Shown: positions 1 to 7,921, counted from the first letter of the stretch. The stretch: DNA of 9,113 bases from Lactobacillus sp. (GCA_003482405.1 DMZB01000082.1:1-9113), one strand, 5' to 3'. Notes: generated by a model not told the origin, from the sequence alone. A program made the numbers and translations.

Positions 1-344
1 GCCAAGGCAAGGTCTGCATCGGAGACCCCGTTAACAATCTGTAAATTCAGCTTAATTGCCGGAATGGCCACCAAACCAATCGCTTTAATCTTATGATTCA
101 TTCGTGCCTGGGCAGCCGTCTTCAAATCCAGTGAATTCACACTTCGAAAATCATAACTCCCCTTCGTTTGTTCATTCTTCTTCACGTCACTACGGGTAAT
201 TGTAGGCCGGTACGACTTCACTAACCAATTCGTAATTGGGCCATTAAAAATGAGGACCAGCGACACAACCACTAGTAATCCGAATAAAATCCCCCGAATC
301 CATTTACCAAACGTAGAGCCCTTTTGCCGCTGCTTTTTTGCCAT
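1..344 (-). CDS. srtA: Class A sortase, N-terminal part (cut by window edge)
   Basis: Membrane-anchored transpeptidase that cleaves LPXTG-type sorting signals and attaches surface proteins to peptidoglycan on the outer face of the membrane. The 114 residues visible start with a basic cytoplasmic tail (MAKKQRQKG), followed by one hydrophobic segment at about residues 15-34 that would be the signal anchor. After a linker comes the start of the sortase beta-barrel: the stretch at 88-112 (KAIGLVAIPAIKLNLQIVNG, then VSDADL) matches the conserved class A region 'IGxIxIPxIxxxLPIxxGxxxxxL'. The catalytic His, Cys and Arg lie beyond the left edge and cannot be checked. The ATG start is supported by AAGGGA about 8 bases upstream. 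It is divergent from the exporter gene at 509. The family call rests on the pre-barrel motif and topology; which surface proteins it anchors cannot be seen. Confidence 0.85.
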   Translation of the reverse strand, partial: MAKKQRQKGSTFGKWIRGILFGLLVVVSLVLIFNGPITNWLVKSYRPTITRSDVKKNEQTKGSYDFRSVNSLDLKTAAQARMNHKIKAIGLVAIPAIKLNLQIVNGVSDADLAL

Positions 345-508
345 CAACTTTTCCCTTCAACGTTACGTCTGTCCTTTGCGGTCAAACGTTTATCATCATT
401 ACTAACTGAAATAGGTGTAAACTAAAATCTTGTTATTTATTTCGCTACCGAAAAAATACCACATTCACCAACTAAGATAAAGTAAATTGTCATTCAGGAG
501 GAAACCGA
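345..508. other. Divergent intergenic region between srtA and the exporter gene
   Basis: This 164-base AT-rich gap must hold the promoters of both flanking genes. I find only weak candidates: TAAGAT at 473-478 for the plus strand, without a good -35, and TTTACA on the minus strand (complement near 412-417) without a good -10 at 17 bases. No gene, terminator or strong repeat is visible apart from the short palindrome AAACGTTT near 384-391. Confidence 0.5.
496..501 (+). promoter_or_regulatory. Ribosome binding site fixing a TTG start
   Basis: AGGAGG lies seven bases before TTG at 509-511. It selects this TTG as the start; the protein then begins with the expected basic cytoplasmic tail before helix 1. 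Confidence 0.85.
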
Positions 509-1741
509 TTGATCAATCAACTCAAACAACAACTCTTTAGAAAACGCCTACCCTGGGAACAAAATATTTTTGTGCTTTGGTTTGGCACCTTCATTGCCGG
601 AATGGCCTTCAGTGAAATCATGCCGTTCATGTCGTTGTACATCGATACGCTTGGTCATTTTTCGACAGCACAACTTAATTTTTATTCCGGAATCACTTTT
701 TCGGCCACATACTTTGTCACAGCAATTGTTTCTCCACTGTGGGGACGCCTCGCGGATCGAAAAGGCCGTAAATTGATGATTCTTCGTGCGTCTTTGGGGA
801 TGGCGATCGTGCTGGGCGCAATGGGCCTGGTAACCAACGTTTGGCAACTGATTGGTCTGCGCTTCATTCAAGGTGTTTTCTCCGGTTACATATCAAACGC
901 CAATGCACTGGTCGCTACTGAATCGCCAAAGGAGCATTCCGGCCAGGCACTAGGAACTTTGGTCACTGGCTTTACGGCTGGTAATTTATTAGGACCGCTG
1001 TTAGGTGGAACATTAGCCGCCAGTTTTGGTTATCGATTCACATTTTTCATCACCGGTGGTTTGTTGCTGATCGTTTTTCTGCTGAGTTGGCTGTTTGTTC
1101 ATGAACATTTCACCCCAGTCGAAAAAGACGCCGCCAATTCCACAAAAGATGTTATCCACTCTTTCAAACATCCCCAGATCATTTTGGGCATGTTAATTAC
1201 AACAATGATTATTCAAGTCGCTAACCAGTCGATTAGTCCAATTCTAAGCCTATACGTACGTCAGTTATTACACGGCCATGGGTCAGTTTCACTAGTGGCC
1301 GGTTTCGTAGCCGCTATCCCAGGCATTGCAACCATCATCGCTGCGCCACGTTTGGGCGTGCTTGGGGACCGTATTGGAACAGAACGCATCTTGACGATTG
1401 GATTTGTGTTCGCTATCTGTGTGTTTATTCCAATGGCGTTTGTGCGCAACGTCTGGCAACTAGCTGGTCTTCGTTTCCTTATTGGCATTTCGGATGCAAC
1501 AATGATGCCCGCCGTTCAAACACTGTTGGCTAAAAATTCGCCAGTTTCCACAACGGGCCGCGTCTTCTCCTGGAACCAATCCTTCATGGCAATGGGCAGC
1601 ATTATCGGTCCGATGATTGGCTCAACAGTTTCTGGTACCTTTGGTTACGGTGCGGTATTCCTCTCCACTGCTGTCATCGTTGCCCTGAACCTTATTCTGT
1701 TTCGCTTTAACACACGCTCATTACGTGATGACGTGGCGTAG
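509..1741 (+). CDS. MFS multidrug exporter, MdtG/PmrA-like (DHA1, 12 helices)
   Basis: Predicted proton-driven drug efflux permease of the major facilitator superfamily. The 410-residue length and hydrophobicity fit 12 membrane helices in two halves joined by a charged cytoplasmic loop at about 199-222. Motif A between helices 2 and 3 is clear (GRLADRKGRK, 79-88), and a second copy opens the C-terminal half (GVLGDRIGTERIL, 283-295). The antiporter motif C is at 158-167 (GNLLGPLLGG), which marks exporters and not uptake systems. The N-terminal third, with its 'MPFMSLYIDTLG' and 'NANALVATESP' segments, resembles E. coli MdtG and streptococcal PmrA closely. Translation starts at TTG after a strong AGGAGG. 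The gene is monocistronic, divergent from the sortase and convergent with a second exporter. The substrate cannot be read from sequence; fluoroquinolone-type or other hydrophobic drugs are only a family-level guess. Confidence 0.9.
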   Translation: MINQLKQQLFRKRLPWEQNIFVLWFGTFIAGMAFSEIMPFMSLYIDTLGHFSTAQLNFYSGITFSATYFVTAIVSPLWGRLADRKGRKLMILRASLGMAIVLGAMGLVTNVWQLIGLRFIQGVFSGYISNANALVATESPKEHSGQALGTLVTGFTAGNLLGPLLGGTLAASFGYRFTFFITGGLLLIVFLLSWLFVHEHFTPVEKDAANSTKDVIHSFKHPQIILGMLITTMIIQVANQSISPILSLYVRQLLHGHGSVSLVAGFVAAIPGIATIIAAPRLGVLGDRIGTERILTIGFVFAICVFIPMAFVRNVWQLAGLRFLIGISDATMMPAVQTLLAKNSPVSTTGRVFSWNQSFMAMGSIIGPMIGSTVSGTFGYGAVFLSTAVIVALNLILFRFNTRSLRDDVA

Positions 1742-1751
1742 CAGATCAAAC

Positions 1752-1811
1752 AAAAACTCAAACCAGCGAACTGTCTTCATTTTGCAGACACTCACTGATT
1801 TGAGCTTTTTT
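1752..1811. terminator. Bidirectional intrinsic terminator between convergent exporters
   Basis: An inverted repeat spans 1757-1804, with outer arms CTCAAA and TTTGAG and further pairing inward to TGTCT and AGACA. On the minus strand the two interior mismatches become G-U pairs, giving a stem of nearly 20 positions followed by TTTTTG. On the plus strand the stem is followed by CTTTTTTATT. It therefore can end both genes, and should be stronger for the minus-strand gene. Confidence 0.85.
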
Positions 1812-1899
1812 ATTACAGTGATAGAAATATTTACACCATCGGCACAATCGTTAGCCAACCACGCTGTGTCACATAACAAATCGTTTGGCAATCGTTTCA

Positions 1900-3315
1900 T
1901 TAATTATTGATTGTCTGGTCTGTTTTCTGAAATTTGAAATTAAGGCTGGCCAGAATAATCATCACAATGGCCAAAATTAGTAAAATAATGAAATCATGTA
2001 ACCCACCACGCGCTGTGGCTGCTACTGATGATAATTTTCCCGCCTGATTCTGGCTGATGGCAATCACTGTTGCCATCACGGCTGTCCCAATCGACCCTGC
2101 GTACTGCTGGATGGCGTTAAACGCCGCATTGCCGTCGCCAATCAATTTAGGCGATAACTGCTGCATACCGTTTGCCAAGGTGTTACTAAATGTCGTTGAG
2201 AACCCAATGCTATAGATAATGTAAATCCCAATGATCCATCCGACCGACAAGACGCCAGCTGTCAGTACAAAACCAGCCATCGCGATAATCAGGCACACTA
2301 AACCCGTTAAAATCGGTAAACGTGGTCCCCGACGATCCAGCAAAGAGCCGCCAAACGGCATGAGCACGGTTCGTAAAATGCTGCCCGGCAACAAGAGTAG
2401 ACCTGCCGTCATCGCGTTAGCGCCAAGAACCAACTGGGCGTAGTTAGGCAATAAAAATCCCAGCCCAATATTACTCAATTGTAGACTCAAGTAAGTTAAG
2501 AAACTGAGCACAAATGTCCGTCGTTTGAAAATTGCAATATTGATAAGTGGTTGCGCCGTTTTGGTCGCCCACCAACCGTAAGCGGCCAGTGCAAGGATAC
2601 CAATAAGTACCAGTCCCCAGAAGGACAAACTTCCCCAACCATGTTTGGAAGCGTCGTTAAAACCAAGTGAAATCGTAATGAAAGCAACTGCAATCAGTGT
2701 GAACCCAAGAGTATCAAAATGCGCCTTTTGGGTGCCCACCCGCTGCTGAATATTAAAGTAACCGAAGAGAAATGAAATCAGCACAATGGGCAAAATGATC
2801 CAAAAAATCATTCGCCAGCCCACGTAGTACAAAACTAACCCGCCATATGTAGGACCAACCGTTGGCGCAAAGCCAAGAATCATCCCGCCAATTGACATGT
2901 ACCGCCCCATTTTCGCGCCCGGCACAAACTGCGTAATGATGCCAAACATCACGGGCGTGCATAATCCTGTGGCAATGCCACTAATCAGGCGGCCAATCAA
3001 CAGAATTGAAAACGTTGGTGCCAGTGCGCAGATAACTAAACCAAGCGTAAACAAGACAACTGCCGTGACAAAAGTCGCTTTAAACGTAAACCGCTTATGA
3101 ATATAAGAGGCCATAATCATGACTAAAGAAGCAATTAGCAGATAACCTGTGGTCAGCCACTGAACAGCACCGATCGAGATGCCAAACTGCTGCATCAAGG
3201 TCGGAAAAGTGACATTCATCGACGTTTCCGCCAAAATACCACAGAATGAAAGCAACGCTGTTCCCAAAATTGAAAACAACACGAAACGTGGAACTTTGTT
3301 TGTTTCTAAATCCAT
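1900..3315 (-). CDS. MFS drug:H+ antiporter, EmrB/QacA (DHA2) type, 14 helices
   Basis: Predicted 14-helix drug efflux permease in the cytoplasmic membrane. Family marks in the 471 residues are: the helix-1 signature ETSMNVTFPTL (30-40) followed by VQWLTTGYLL (51-60); GR in helix 4 (108-109, the conserved Arg of motif B); the antiporter motif C GFAPTVGPTYGG (148-159); and GWRMIFWI (166-173). This is the LmrB/EmrB-like branch. I start it at ATG 3315 because AAGAGG stands five bases upstream. A longer reading from TTG at 3339 would add eight residues but has no ribosome binding site. It lies downstream of rpmE2 behind a terminator, so it is probably transcribed separately, from an AT-rich stretch at 3316-3385 in which I cannot pick a convincing promoter. 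The substrate is unknown; no dedicated regulator gene is adjacent. Confidence 0.88.
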   Translation of the reverse strand: MDLETNKVPRFVLFSILGTALLSFCGILAETSMNVTFPTLMQQFGISIGAVQWLTTGYLLIASLVMIMASYIHKRFTFKATFVTAVVLFTLGLVICALAPTFSILLIGRLISGIATGLCTPVMFGIITQFVPGAKMGRYMSIGGMILGFAPTVGPTYGGLVLYYVGWRMIFWIILPIVLISFLFGYFNIQQRVGTQKAHFDTLGFTLIAVAFITISLGFNDASKHGWGSLSFWGLVLIGILALAAYGWWATKTAQPLINIAIFKRRTFVLSFLTYLSLQLSNIGLGFLLPNYAQLVLGANAMTAGLLLLPGSILRTVLMPFGGSLLDRRGPRLPILTGLVCLIIAMAGFVLTAGVLSVGWIIGIYIIYSIGFSTTFSNTLANGMQQLSPKLIGDGNAAFNAIQQYAGSIGTAVMATVIAISQNQAGKLSSVAATARGGLHDFIILLILAIVMIILASLNFKFQKTDQTINN

Positions 3316-3320
3316 GAAAA

Positions 3321-3328
3321 CCTCTTTC
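3321..3328 (-). promoter_or_regulatory. Ribosome binding site deciding the ATG start of the DHA2 exporter
   Basis: Read on the minus strand, GAAAGAGG precedes ATG 3315 by five bases. It lies inside the longer reading frame from TTG 3339, which argues that the extra eight residues are not translated. Confidence 0.7.
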
Positions 3329-3385
3329 TTGAAGCTCAATATTATTACATTTTTATCTTATGCCTCGATTTTTAAATTTACACAT

Positions 3386-3430
3386 AAAAAAATAAAAAAC
3401 TCCCATCAGCATAAAGTTGCAGACGGGAGC
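3386..3430 (-). terminator. Intrinsic terminator of rpmE2
   Basis: On the minus strand CTCCCGTC (3429-3422) pairs with GATGGGAG (3407-3400), eight pairs with one G-U. The stem extends past one mismatch by GCA/TGC and is followed by TTTTTTATTTTTTTA. A strong, textbook terminator 22 bases after the rpmE2 stop. Confidence 0.93.
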
Positions 3431-3451
3431 AAAAAATATTTTTCTTTAAGC

Positions 3452-3697
3452 TTACTTCAAACCGTACTTCTTGTTGAACTTGTCAACAGCGCCATCAGCT
3501 TGAGTGAACTTCTGCTTACCAGTGTAGAATGGGTGTGAATCTGACGTGATTTCAACACGAATCAATGGGTAAGTGTTGCCATCTTCCCAATCAGTTGTTT
3601 CTTGAGAAGTAGCAGTTGAGCCAGACATGAACTTGTAACCAGTAGTTGAGTCCATGAAGATAACTTGGTGATAATCTGGATGAATACCTTGTTTCAT
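3452..3697 (-). CDS. rpmE2: 50S ribosomal protein L31, type B (zinc-independent)
   Basis: Structural protein of the large ribosomal subunit, at the bridge to the small subunit. The 81 residues match type B L31 throughout: [10 protein letters not shown] at the start, [15 protein letters not shown] (residues 15-29), [20 protein letters not shown] (42-61), and the C-terminal FNKKYGLK. There is no cysteine, so it lacks the zinc ribbon of type A L31 and is the zinc-independent form. ATG 3697 is chosen because AAGGAG lies nine bases upstream; the frame stays open for seven more codons, but those cover the ribosome binding site itself. It has its own promoter 64-92 bases upstream and its own terminator. 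It follows murA directly, without the rho gene often found between them in Bacilli. Confidence 0.96.
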   Translation of the reverse strand: MKQGIHPDYHQVIFMDSTTGYKFMSGSTATSQETTDWEDGNTYPLIRVEITSDSHPFYTGKQKFTQADGAVDKFNKKYGLK

Positions 3698-3706
3698 AAT
3701 AAATAT

Positions 3707-3712
3707 CTCCTT
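3707..3712 (-). promoter_or_regulatory. Ribosome binding site deciding the rpmE2 start
   Basis: AAGGAG on the minus strand, nine bases before ATG 3697. It would be inside the coding region if the upstream ATG at 3718 were used, so that longer start is unlikely. Confidence 0.85.
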
Positions 3713-3717
3713 TGCCA

Positions 3718-3737
3718 TGAGTCATTTGCTGAGTCAT
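3718..3737 (-). repeat. rpmE2: Direct repeat / small hairpin in the rpmE2 leader
   Basis: The 8-mer ATGACTCA (minus strand) occurs twice with four bases between the copies, a 12-base period. Because TGACTCA is nearly self-complementary, the two copies can also fold on each other in RNA, with one C-C mismatch and a GCAAA loop. The element sits just upstream of the ribosome binding site inside the predicted leader. A role in translational control is inference only. Confidence 0.6.
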
Positions 3738-3760
3738 AGTTACATATAATCAACTTTAGT

Positions 3761-3789
3761 AATATAGCATGAATTAAGGTGTGACGCAA
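3761..3789 (-). promoter_or_regulatory. rpmE2: Sigma-A promoter of rpmE2
   Basis: On the minus strand TTGCGT (3789-3784), a 17-base spacer, then TATATT (3766-3761), preceded by TGC as an extended -10. Predicted start near 3754, giving a leader of about 57 bases. Confidence 0.8.
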
Positions 3790-3829
3790 GCACGGAATTC
3801 ACTGCTTACTGGTACATTCGCGTCGCAAA

Positions 3830-5113
3830 CTAGTACTCAAACACACCGGCGTCGGTATCTTCGATAATCTGTAAATGACCACCTAACGCCTTGAGTTTGT
3901 CAGAAATACGGTCATAGCCACGTAAAATATTCTCCGCGTTCGTAATTGTCGTTTGACCCTCAGCCATCAACGCTGCAATCACTAGTGAGGCCCCGGCGCG
4001 AATCTCGCCTGCCGCAACCATCGTACCTGACAAGGAATCGCAATGATTGACGACAATCATATTGTTTTCCAAACGGATATTTGCGCCCATTCGGTTTAAT
4101 TCTGGAATGTGTTTCGTTCGTTCTGGATAGATTGTATCGACGATAATGCTGGCGCCATCAGCTAATCCCATCAGCGGTGTAATTGGCTGCTGTAAATCCG
4201 TGGCAAACCCAGGATACGGCATCGTCTTGACTTGAATCGGTTTCAAATGTTCAGACTTATGCACGTAAATGCTATCTTCGCTATTATCTAGTTTGACACC
4301 CATCTCAACCAATTTTGCCGTGAAGGCTTCCAAGTGTTCCGGAATAACATTTTGAACATTAATGCCATCCCCAACCGCGGCGGCCATGGACAAGTAGGTC
4401 CCGGCTTCGATCCGATCTGGAATGATCGTGTGGGTGTTAGTCGCCTTCAGTTGTGCGACGCCTTCAATCCGAATCACGTCCGTTCCGGCACCACGGACCT
4501 TTGCGCCCATATTGTTAAGGAACGTTGCCAGGTCAATAATTTCTGGTTCCTTGGCGGCGTTTTCGATGACTGTCAGGCCTTCTGCCTTAACGGCGGCCAA
4601 AATAATATTCATGGTTGCCCCAACAGAAACAATGTCTAAAAAGACGCGCGCACCATGTAAGCCATTACTGGCATCAATGTGAACCGCATCATCAATTTCA
4701 GTCACGTGTGCGCCAAGAGCTTTAAATCCCTTAATGTGTTGATCAATTGGTCGTGGCCCAATATTGTCACCACCTGGGAAAGAAACCGTTGCACGCTTAA
4801 AACGACCTAGTAAAGCGCCCATAAAGTAGTACGAAGCGCGCAAACTTTTAATGGCCTTACCAGGCAAAACATTTTCTTCAATGTGCGTTGGATCAATATC
4901 TAAGACACCATTTTCAAAATGAGATGATACGTTCATCGACTCAAGAATGGCCATTAAATTATGGACGTCCAAAATGTCTGGAACAGAATCAAACTGCACC
5001 GGGGTATCAGCCAAGATGGCAGCGGGTATCAGTGCAACCGTACTGTTTTTCGCGCCGCCAATTGTGACTTCGCCCGACAGTGGGTTGCCGCCTTGGATGA
5101 TCATAGATTTCAT
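3830..5113 (-). CDS. murA: UDP-N-acetylglucosamine 1-carboxyvinyltransferase with Asp in place of the catalytic-loop Cys
   Basis: Transfers enolpyruvate from phosphoenolpyruvate to UDP-GlcNAc, the first committed step of peptidoglycan synthesis, in the cytoplasm. The 427 residues are full length for the family. Seen in order: GAKN with the conserved Lys (K22), the catalytic loop [14 protein letters not shown] (113-126), the conserved 'FATDLQ' Asp region, 'EIRAGASLV' with its Arg, and 'NILRGYDRI' near the C-terminus. In most bacteria the loop reads PGGC; here residue 116 is Asp (codon GAC at 4768-4766). The same change exists in MurA of Mycobacterium tuberculosis and Chlamydia, where it removes the fosfomycin target, so this enzyme should be active but fosfomycin-insensitive. 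ATG 5113 follows AAAGAGGA by seven bases. It has its own promoter after the pyrG terminator. No clear terminator follows it, so some transcripts may read on into rpmE2. Confidence 0.96.
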   Translation of the reverse strand: MKSMIIQGGNPLSGEVTIGGAKNSTVALIPAAILADTPVQFDSVPDILDVHNLMAILESMNVSSHFENGVLDIDPTHIEENVLPGKAIKSLRASYYFMGALLGRFKRATVSFPGGDNIGPRPIDQHIKGFKALGAHVTEIDDAVHIDASNGLHGARVFLDIVSVGATMNIILAAVKAEGLTVIENAAKEPEIIDLATFLNNMGAKVRGAGTDVIRIEGVAQLKATNTHTIIPDRIEAGTYLSMAAAVGDGINVQNVIPEHLEAFTAKLVEMGVKLDNSEDSIYVHKSEHLKPIQVKTMPYPGFATDLQQPITPLMGLADGASIIVDTIYPERTKHIPELNRMGANIRLENNMIVVNHCDSLSGTMVAAGEIRAGASLVIAALMAEGQTTITNAENILRGYDRISDKLKALGGHLQIIEDTDAGVFEY

Positions 5114-5147
5114 GCGTTATTCCTCTTTCATTCATGCAACTAATTCA

Positions 5148-5199
5148 TATTGAAGTTTACCATGGCTCAACCATAAAGGGAGCACAATTATCTTCAATA
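5148..5199. repeat. Inverted repeat overlapping the murA -10 box
   Basis: TATTGAAG (5148-5155) and its exact complement CTTCAATA (5192-5199) lie 36 bases apart. The distal arm overlaps the predicted -10 box of murA. Between them is a smaller hairpin, ATGG-CTCAA-CCAT, at 5162-5174. It may be an operator or chance; no regulator is identifiable. Confidence 0.4.
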
Positions 5200-5225
5200 C
5201 TAATGAACGAATGGCAAAAAGACAA
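5197..5225 (-). promoter_or_regulatory. murA: Probable sigma-A promoter of murA
   Basis: On the minus strand TTGTCT (5225-5220), a 17-base spacer, then TAGTAT (5202-5197). It sits downstream of the pyrG terminator and about 85 bases before the murA start. Confidence 0.6.
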
Positions 5226-5281
5226 CACTGTTTAGATCTTCTCAGTATATTTTTAGAAACTTTCCGTTATTGTGACCACTG

Positions 5282-5296
5282 GTTAACCGCGTTAAC
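5282..5296. repeat. GTTAAC-based palindrome upstream of murA
   Basis: GTTAAC occurs at 5282-5287 and 5291-5296 with CGC between, so TTAAC and GTTAA face each other around a three-base centre. It lies between the pyrG terminator and the murA promoter, a place where an operator could sit. No function is shown by sequence alone. Confidence 0.4.
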
Positions 5297-5330
5297 TGGC
5301 GCGCCGATCCTTAGACTGCGGTGTTACGGC

Positions 5331-5375
5331 AAATAAAAAGCCTGCCAGCTAGTCTATTGCGACCCACTGGCAAGC
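5331..5375 (-). terminator. pyrG: Intrinsic terminator of pyrG
   Basis: On the minus strand GCTTGCCAG (5375-5367) pairs with CTGGCAGGC (5348-5340), nine pairs with one G-U, followed by TTTTTATTT. It ends the transcript about 70 bases after the pyrG stop. Confidence 0.92.
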
Positions 5376-5446
5376 TTAAAATAATATTTTAATATCGTAA
5401 GGTTCAAATAGTGTGTTAAGCGTCCTATTGAAATTTAACCACTTAT

Positions 5447-7060
<1,614 letters not shown>

Positions 7061-7102
7061 CTAAATAAACGCTCCTTTTGTTTTTTCGGGGAAGCTGTAA
7101 AC

Positions 7103-7137
7103 AAAGAAAAAGCCCCCAATTCATTTGAATTGGGAGC
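7103..7137 (-). terminator. pyrG: pyrG leader attenuator (CTP-sensing)
   Basis: On the minus strand GCTCCCAATTCA (7137-7126) pairs with TGAATTGGGGGC (7123-7112), twelve positions with one G-U, followed by TTTTTCTTT. It lies between the pyrG promoter and the coding region. Its 5' arm begins GCUCCC, able to pair with a run of G residues at the transcript's 5' end. That is the arrangement known from Bacillus subtilis pyrG, where low CTP causes repeated G addition at a GGGC start and the G run then disrupts the terminator. Confidence 0.9.
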
Positions 7138-7160
7138 AACTAAAGTCTTCATTGATGTGC

Positions 7161-7176
7161 CCGTTCTTCTGAACGG
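7161..7176 (-). promoter_or_regulatory. pyrG: Hairpin early in the pyrG leader
   Basis: CCGTTC-AGAA-GAACGG on the minus strand, six perfect pairs closing an AGAA tetraloop, starting about five bases after the predicted GGGC transcript start. GGGCAC occurs both at the start and just after this hairpin. It might separate or present the 5' G run; its function is inferred. Confidence 0.55.
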
Positions 7177-7177
7177 T

Positions 7178-7217
7178 GCCCAAAAAATATAATACCGACT
7201 TCATGTCATCACGTCAA
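7178..7217 (-). promoter_or_regulatory. pyrG: pyrG promoter with GGGC initiation site
   Basis: On the minus strand TTGACG (7217-7212), a 17-base spacer, then TATTAT (7194-7189). Seven bases later is GGGC (7181-7178), giving a predicted start at 7181 and a leader of 121 bases. The GGGC start is the hallmark needed for reiterative G addition in CTP-regulated pyrG genes. Confidence 0.9.
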
Positions 7218-7270
7218 GGTTTTTGTCTAACGATTATTCGAAAACATCACTGCGAAAAAGACAACGCATT

Positions 7271-7290
7271 GAAAAGAGTTAGAACTAACT
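7271..7290 (-). terminator. Weak terminator-like hairpin after rpoE
   Basis: AGTTA-GTTC-TAACT on the minus strand followed by CTTTTC; the first arm overlaps the rpoE stop codon. Five AT-rich pairs and a short U tract suggest leaky termination, so some readthrough toward pyrG is plausible. Confidence 0.3.
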
Positions 7291-7888
7291 ATTCGTCGTC
7301 ATCGTCATTTTCTTCATCTTCATCGTCGTCATCATCATCGTCATTTAACTCAGCAAGCTGCCCTTCGATTCCGTCAGGTAGCTCTTCGTCTGTATCCTGA
7401 TTTTCGGTATCATCATCGTCGTTGTCGTCATCATTATCTTGAGTATCAACGCCGTCTGCATCGTCATCATCAGAGTCCTGACCAAAATCGTCATCTTCTG
7501 GGTCATCATCATCGTAATCGATAACATCGTCATCATCTGCTGCATCAGCCAAGAAGGCATTAACCTTACGACGCTTTTTGCGTTTAGGTTGATCTTCGTC
7601 TTCTTCGCCATTAATTGTGGCTTCATCGATCGAGTCAAACGCATACCATGTCCGCAGACCCCATGTATTATCACCAAGTGAGATAAAACTACCGTCGACG
7701 TTTAAATCCGTATAGAACTGAGCAAAACGATCACGAATTTCTTCATCACTTTTACCCAAGTACTGCTGTACCTGGTTAGTCAAATCAGCAAAACCCATTG
7801 CTTCCCCATGTTGTGAGAGAATTGCGTGGGCAACCTCAATCATTGACAGTTCTTTTTTATTTTGACCTTCGAAAATTTTAAGTTCCAA
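7289..7888 (-). CDS. rpoE: RNA polymerase delta subunit
   Basis: Accessory subunit of RNA polymerase in Firmicutes that promotes core recycling and makes initiation sensitive to the level of the starting nucleotide. Residues 1-90 form the HARE-HTH domain, with [12 protein letters not shown] (13-24), [20 protein letters not shown] (43-62) and [18 protein letters not shown] (65-82) typical of the family. A basic patch KRKKRRK (102-108) follows, like the lysine tract of the B. subtilis protein. The rest, to residue 199, is a disordered, extremely Asp/Glu-rich tail. I start at TTG 7888, giving MELKIFEGQ, the usual N-terminus, with AAAGGA eleven bases upstream; ATG 7918 would add ten residues that do not fit the family and would put the ribosome binding site inside the gene. 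Its own promoter lies at the end of the upstream gene. Confidence 0.95.
   Translation of the reverse strand: MELKIFEGQNKKELSMIEVAHAILSQHGEAMGFADLTNQVQQYLGKSDEEIRDRFAQFYTDLNVDGSFISLGDNTWGLRTWYAFDSIDEATINGEEDEDQPKRKKRRKVNAFLADAADDDDVIDYDDDDPEDDDFGQDSDDDDADGVDTQDNDDDNDDDDTENQDTDEELPDGIEGQLAELNDDDDDDDEDEENDDDDE
7292..7546 (-). repeat. rpoE: GAT/GAC low-complexity tract encoding the acidic tail of delta
   Basis: Coding-strand runs of GAT, GAC and GAA/GAG triplets, densest at 7292-7345, encode uninterrupted Asp/Glu runs. Read from the plus strand they give spurious polyserine frames. A tract like this may vary in length between strains by slippage. Confidence 0.8.
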
Positions 7889-7899
7889 AATGAGGCCCG

Positions 7900-7905
7900 T
7901 CCTTT
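7900..7905 (-). promoter_or_regulatory. rpoE: Ribosome binding site supporting the rpoE TTG start
   Basis: AAAGGA on the minus strand, eleven bases before TTG 7888. The spacing is long, but the site cannot serve the upstream ATG 7918. Confidence 0.6.
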
Positions 7906-7921
7906 CGAGAGTGTACATCTT

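Larger units (their letters stand above)
5114..5446. other. murA-pyrG intergenic region
   Basis: This 333-base gap contains no gene that I can support. From the murA side it holds a ribosome binding site, an inverted repeat overlapping the murA -10 box, the murA promoter, a GTTAAC-based palindrome at 5282-5296, and the pyrG terminator. About 70 bases after the pyrG stop (5376-5446) are plain AT-rich sequence. Confidence 0.7.

Noticed and set aside
1847..1896. Three copies of ATCGTT after the DHA2 exporter gene
   Set aside because: Short, irregularly spaced (33 and 11 bases) and in a convergent spacer; likely chance.
3783..3829. Possible hairpin after murA (GACGC/GCGTC with AAGCA/TGCTT)
   Set aside because: It needs a large one-sided bulge, has no U tract, and overlaps the -35 of the rpmE2 promoter, so I do not call it the murA terminator.
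5283..5295. Resemblance of TTAAC-CGC-GTTAA to the streptococcal AdcR zinc-repressor box
   Set aside because: The AdcR box has two bases between the half-sites (TTAACYRGTTAA); here there are three, and the adjacent gene, murA, is not a typical zinc target. The zinc-independent L31 is over 1.5 kb away behind murA.
7176..7400. Plus-strand frame encoding a polyserine protein opposite the end of rpoE
   Set aside because: It is the complement of the GAT/GAC tract encoding the acidic tail of delta; it has no ribosome binding site and low complexity.
7292..7546. Regular triplet pattern resembling a repeat array
   Set aside because: The period is three bases and codes for Asp/Glu runs; there are no spacers or conserved repeats as in CRISPR.
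7345..7677. Minus-strand Met/Thr-rich frame of 110 codons inside rpoE
   Set aside because: A shifted reading of the same Asp-rich tract and of the HARE domain; no ribosome binding site and no recognisable protein.
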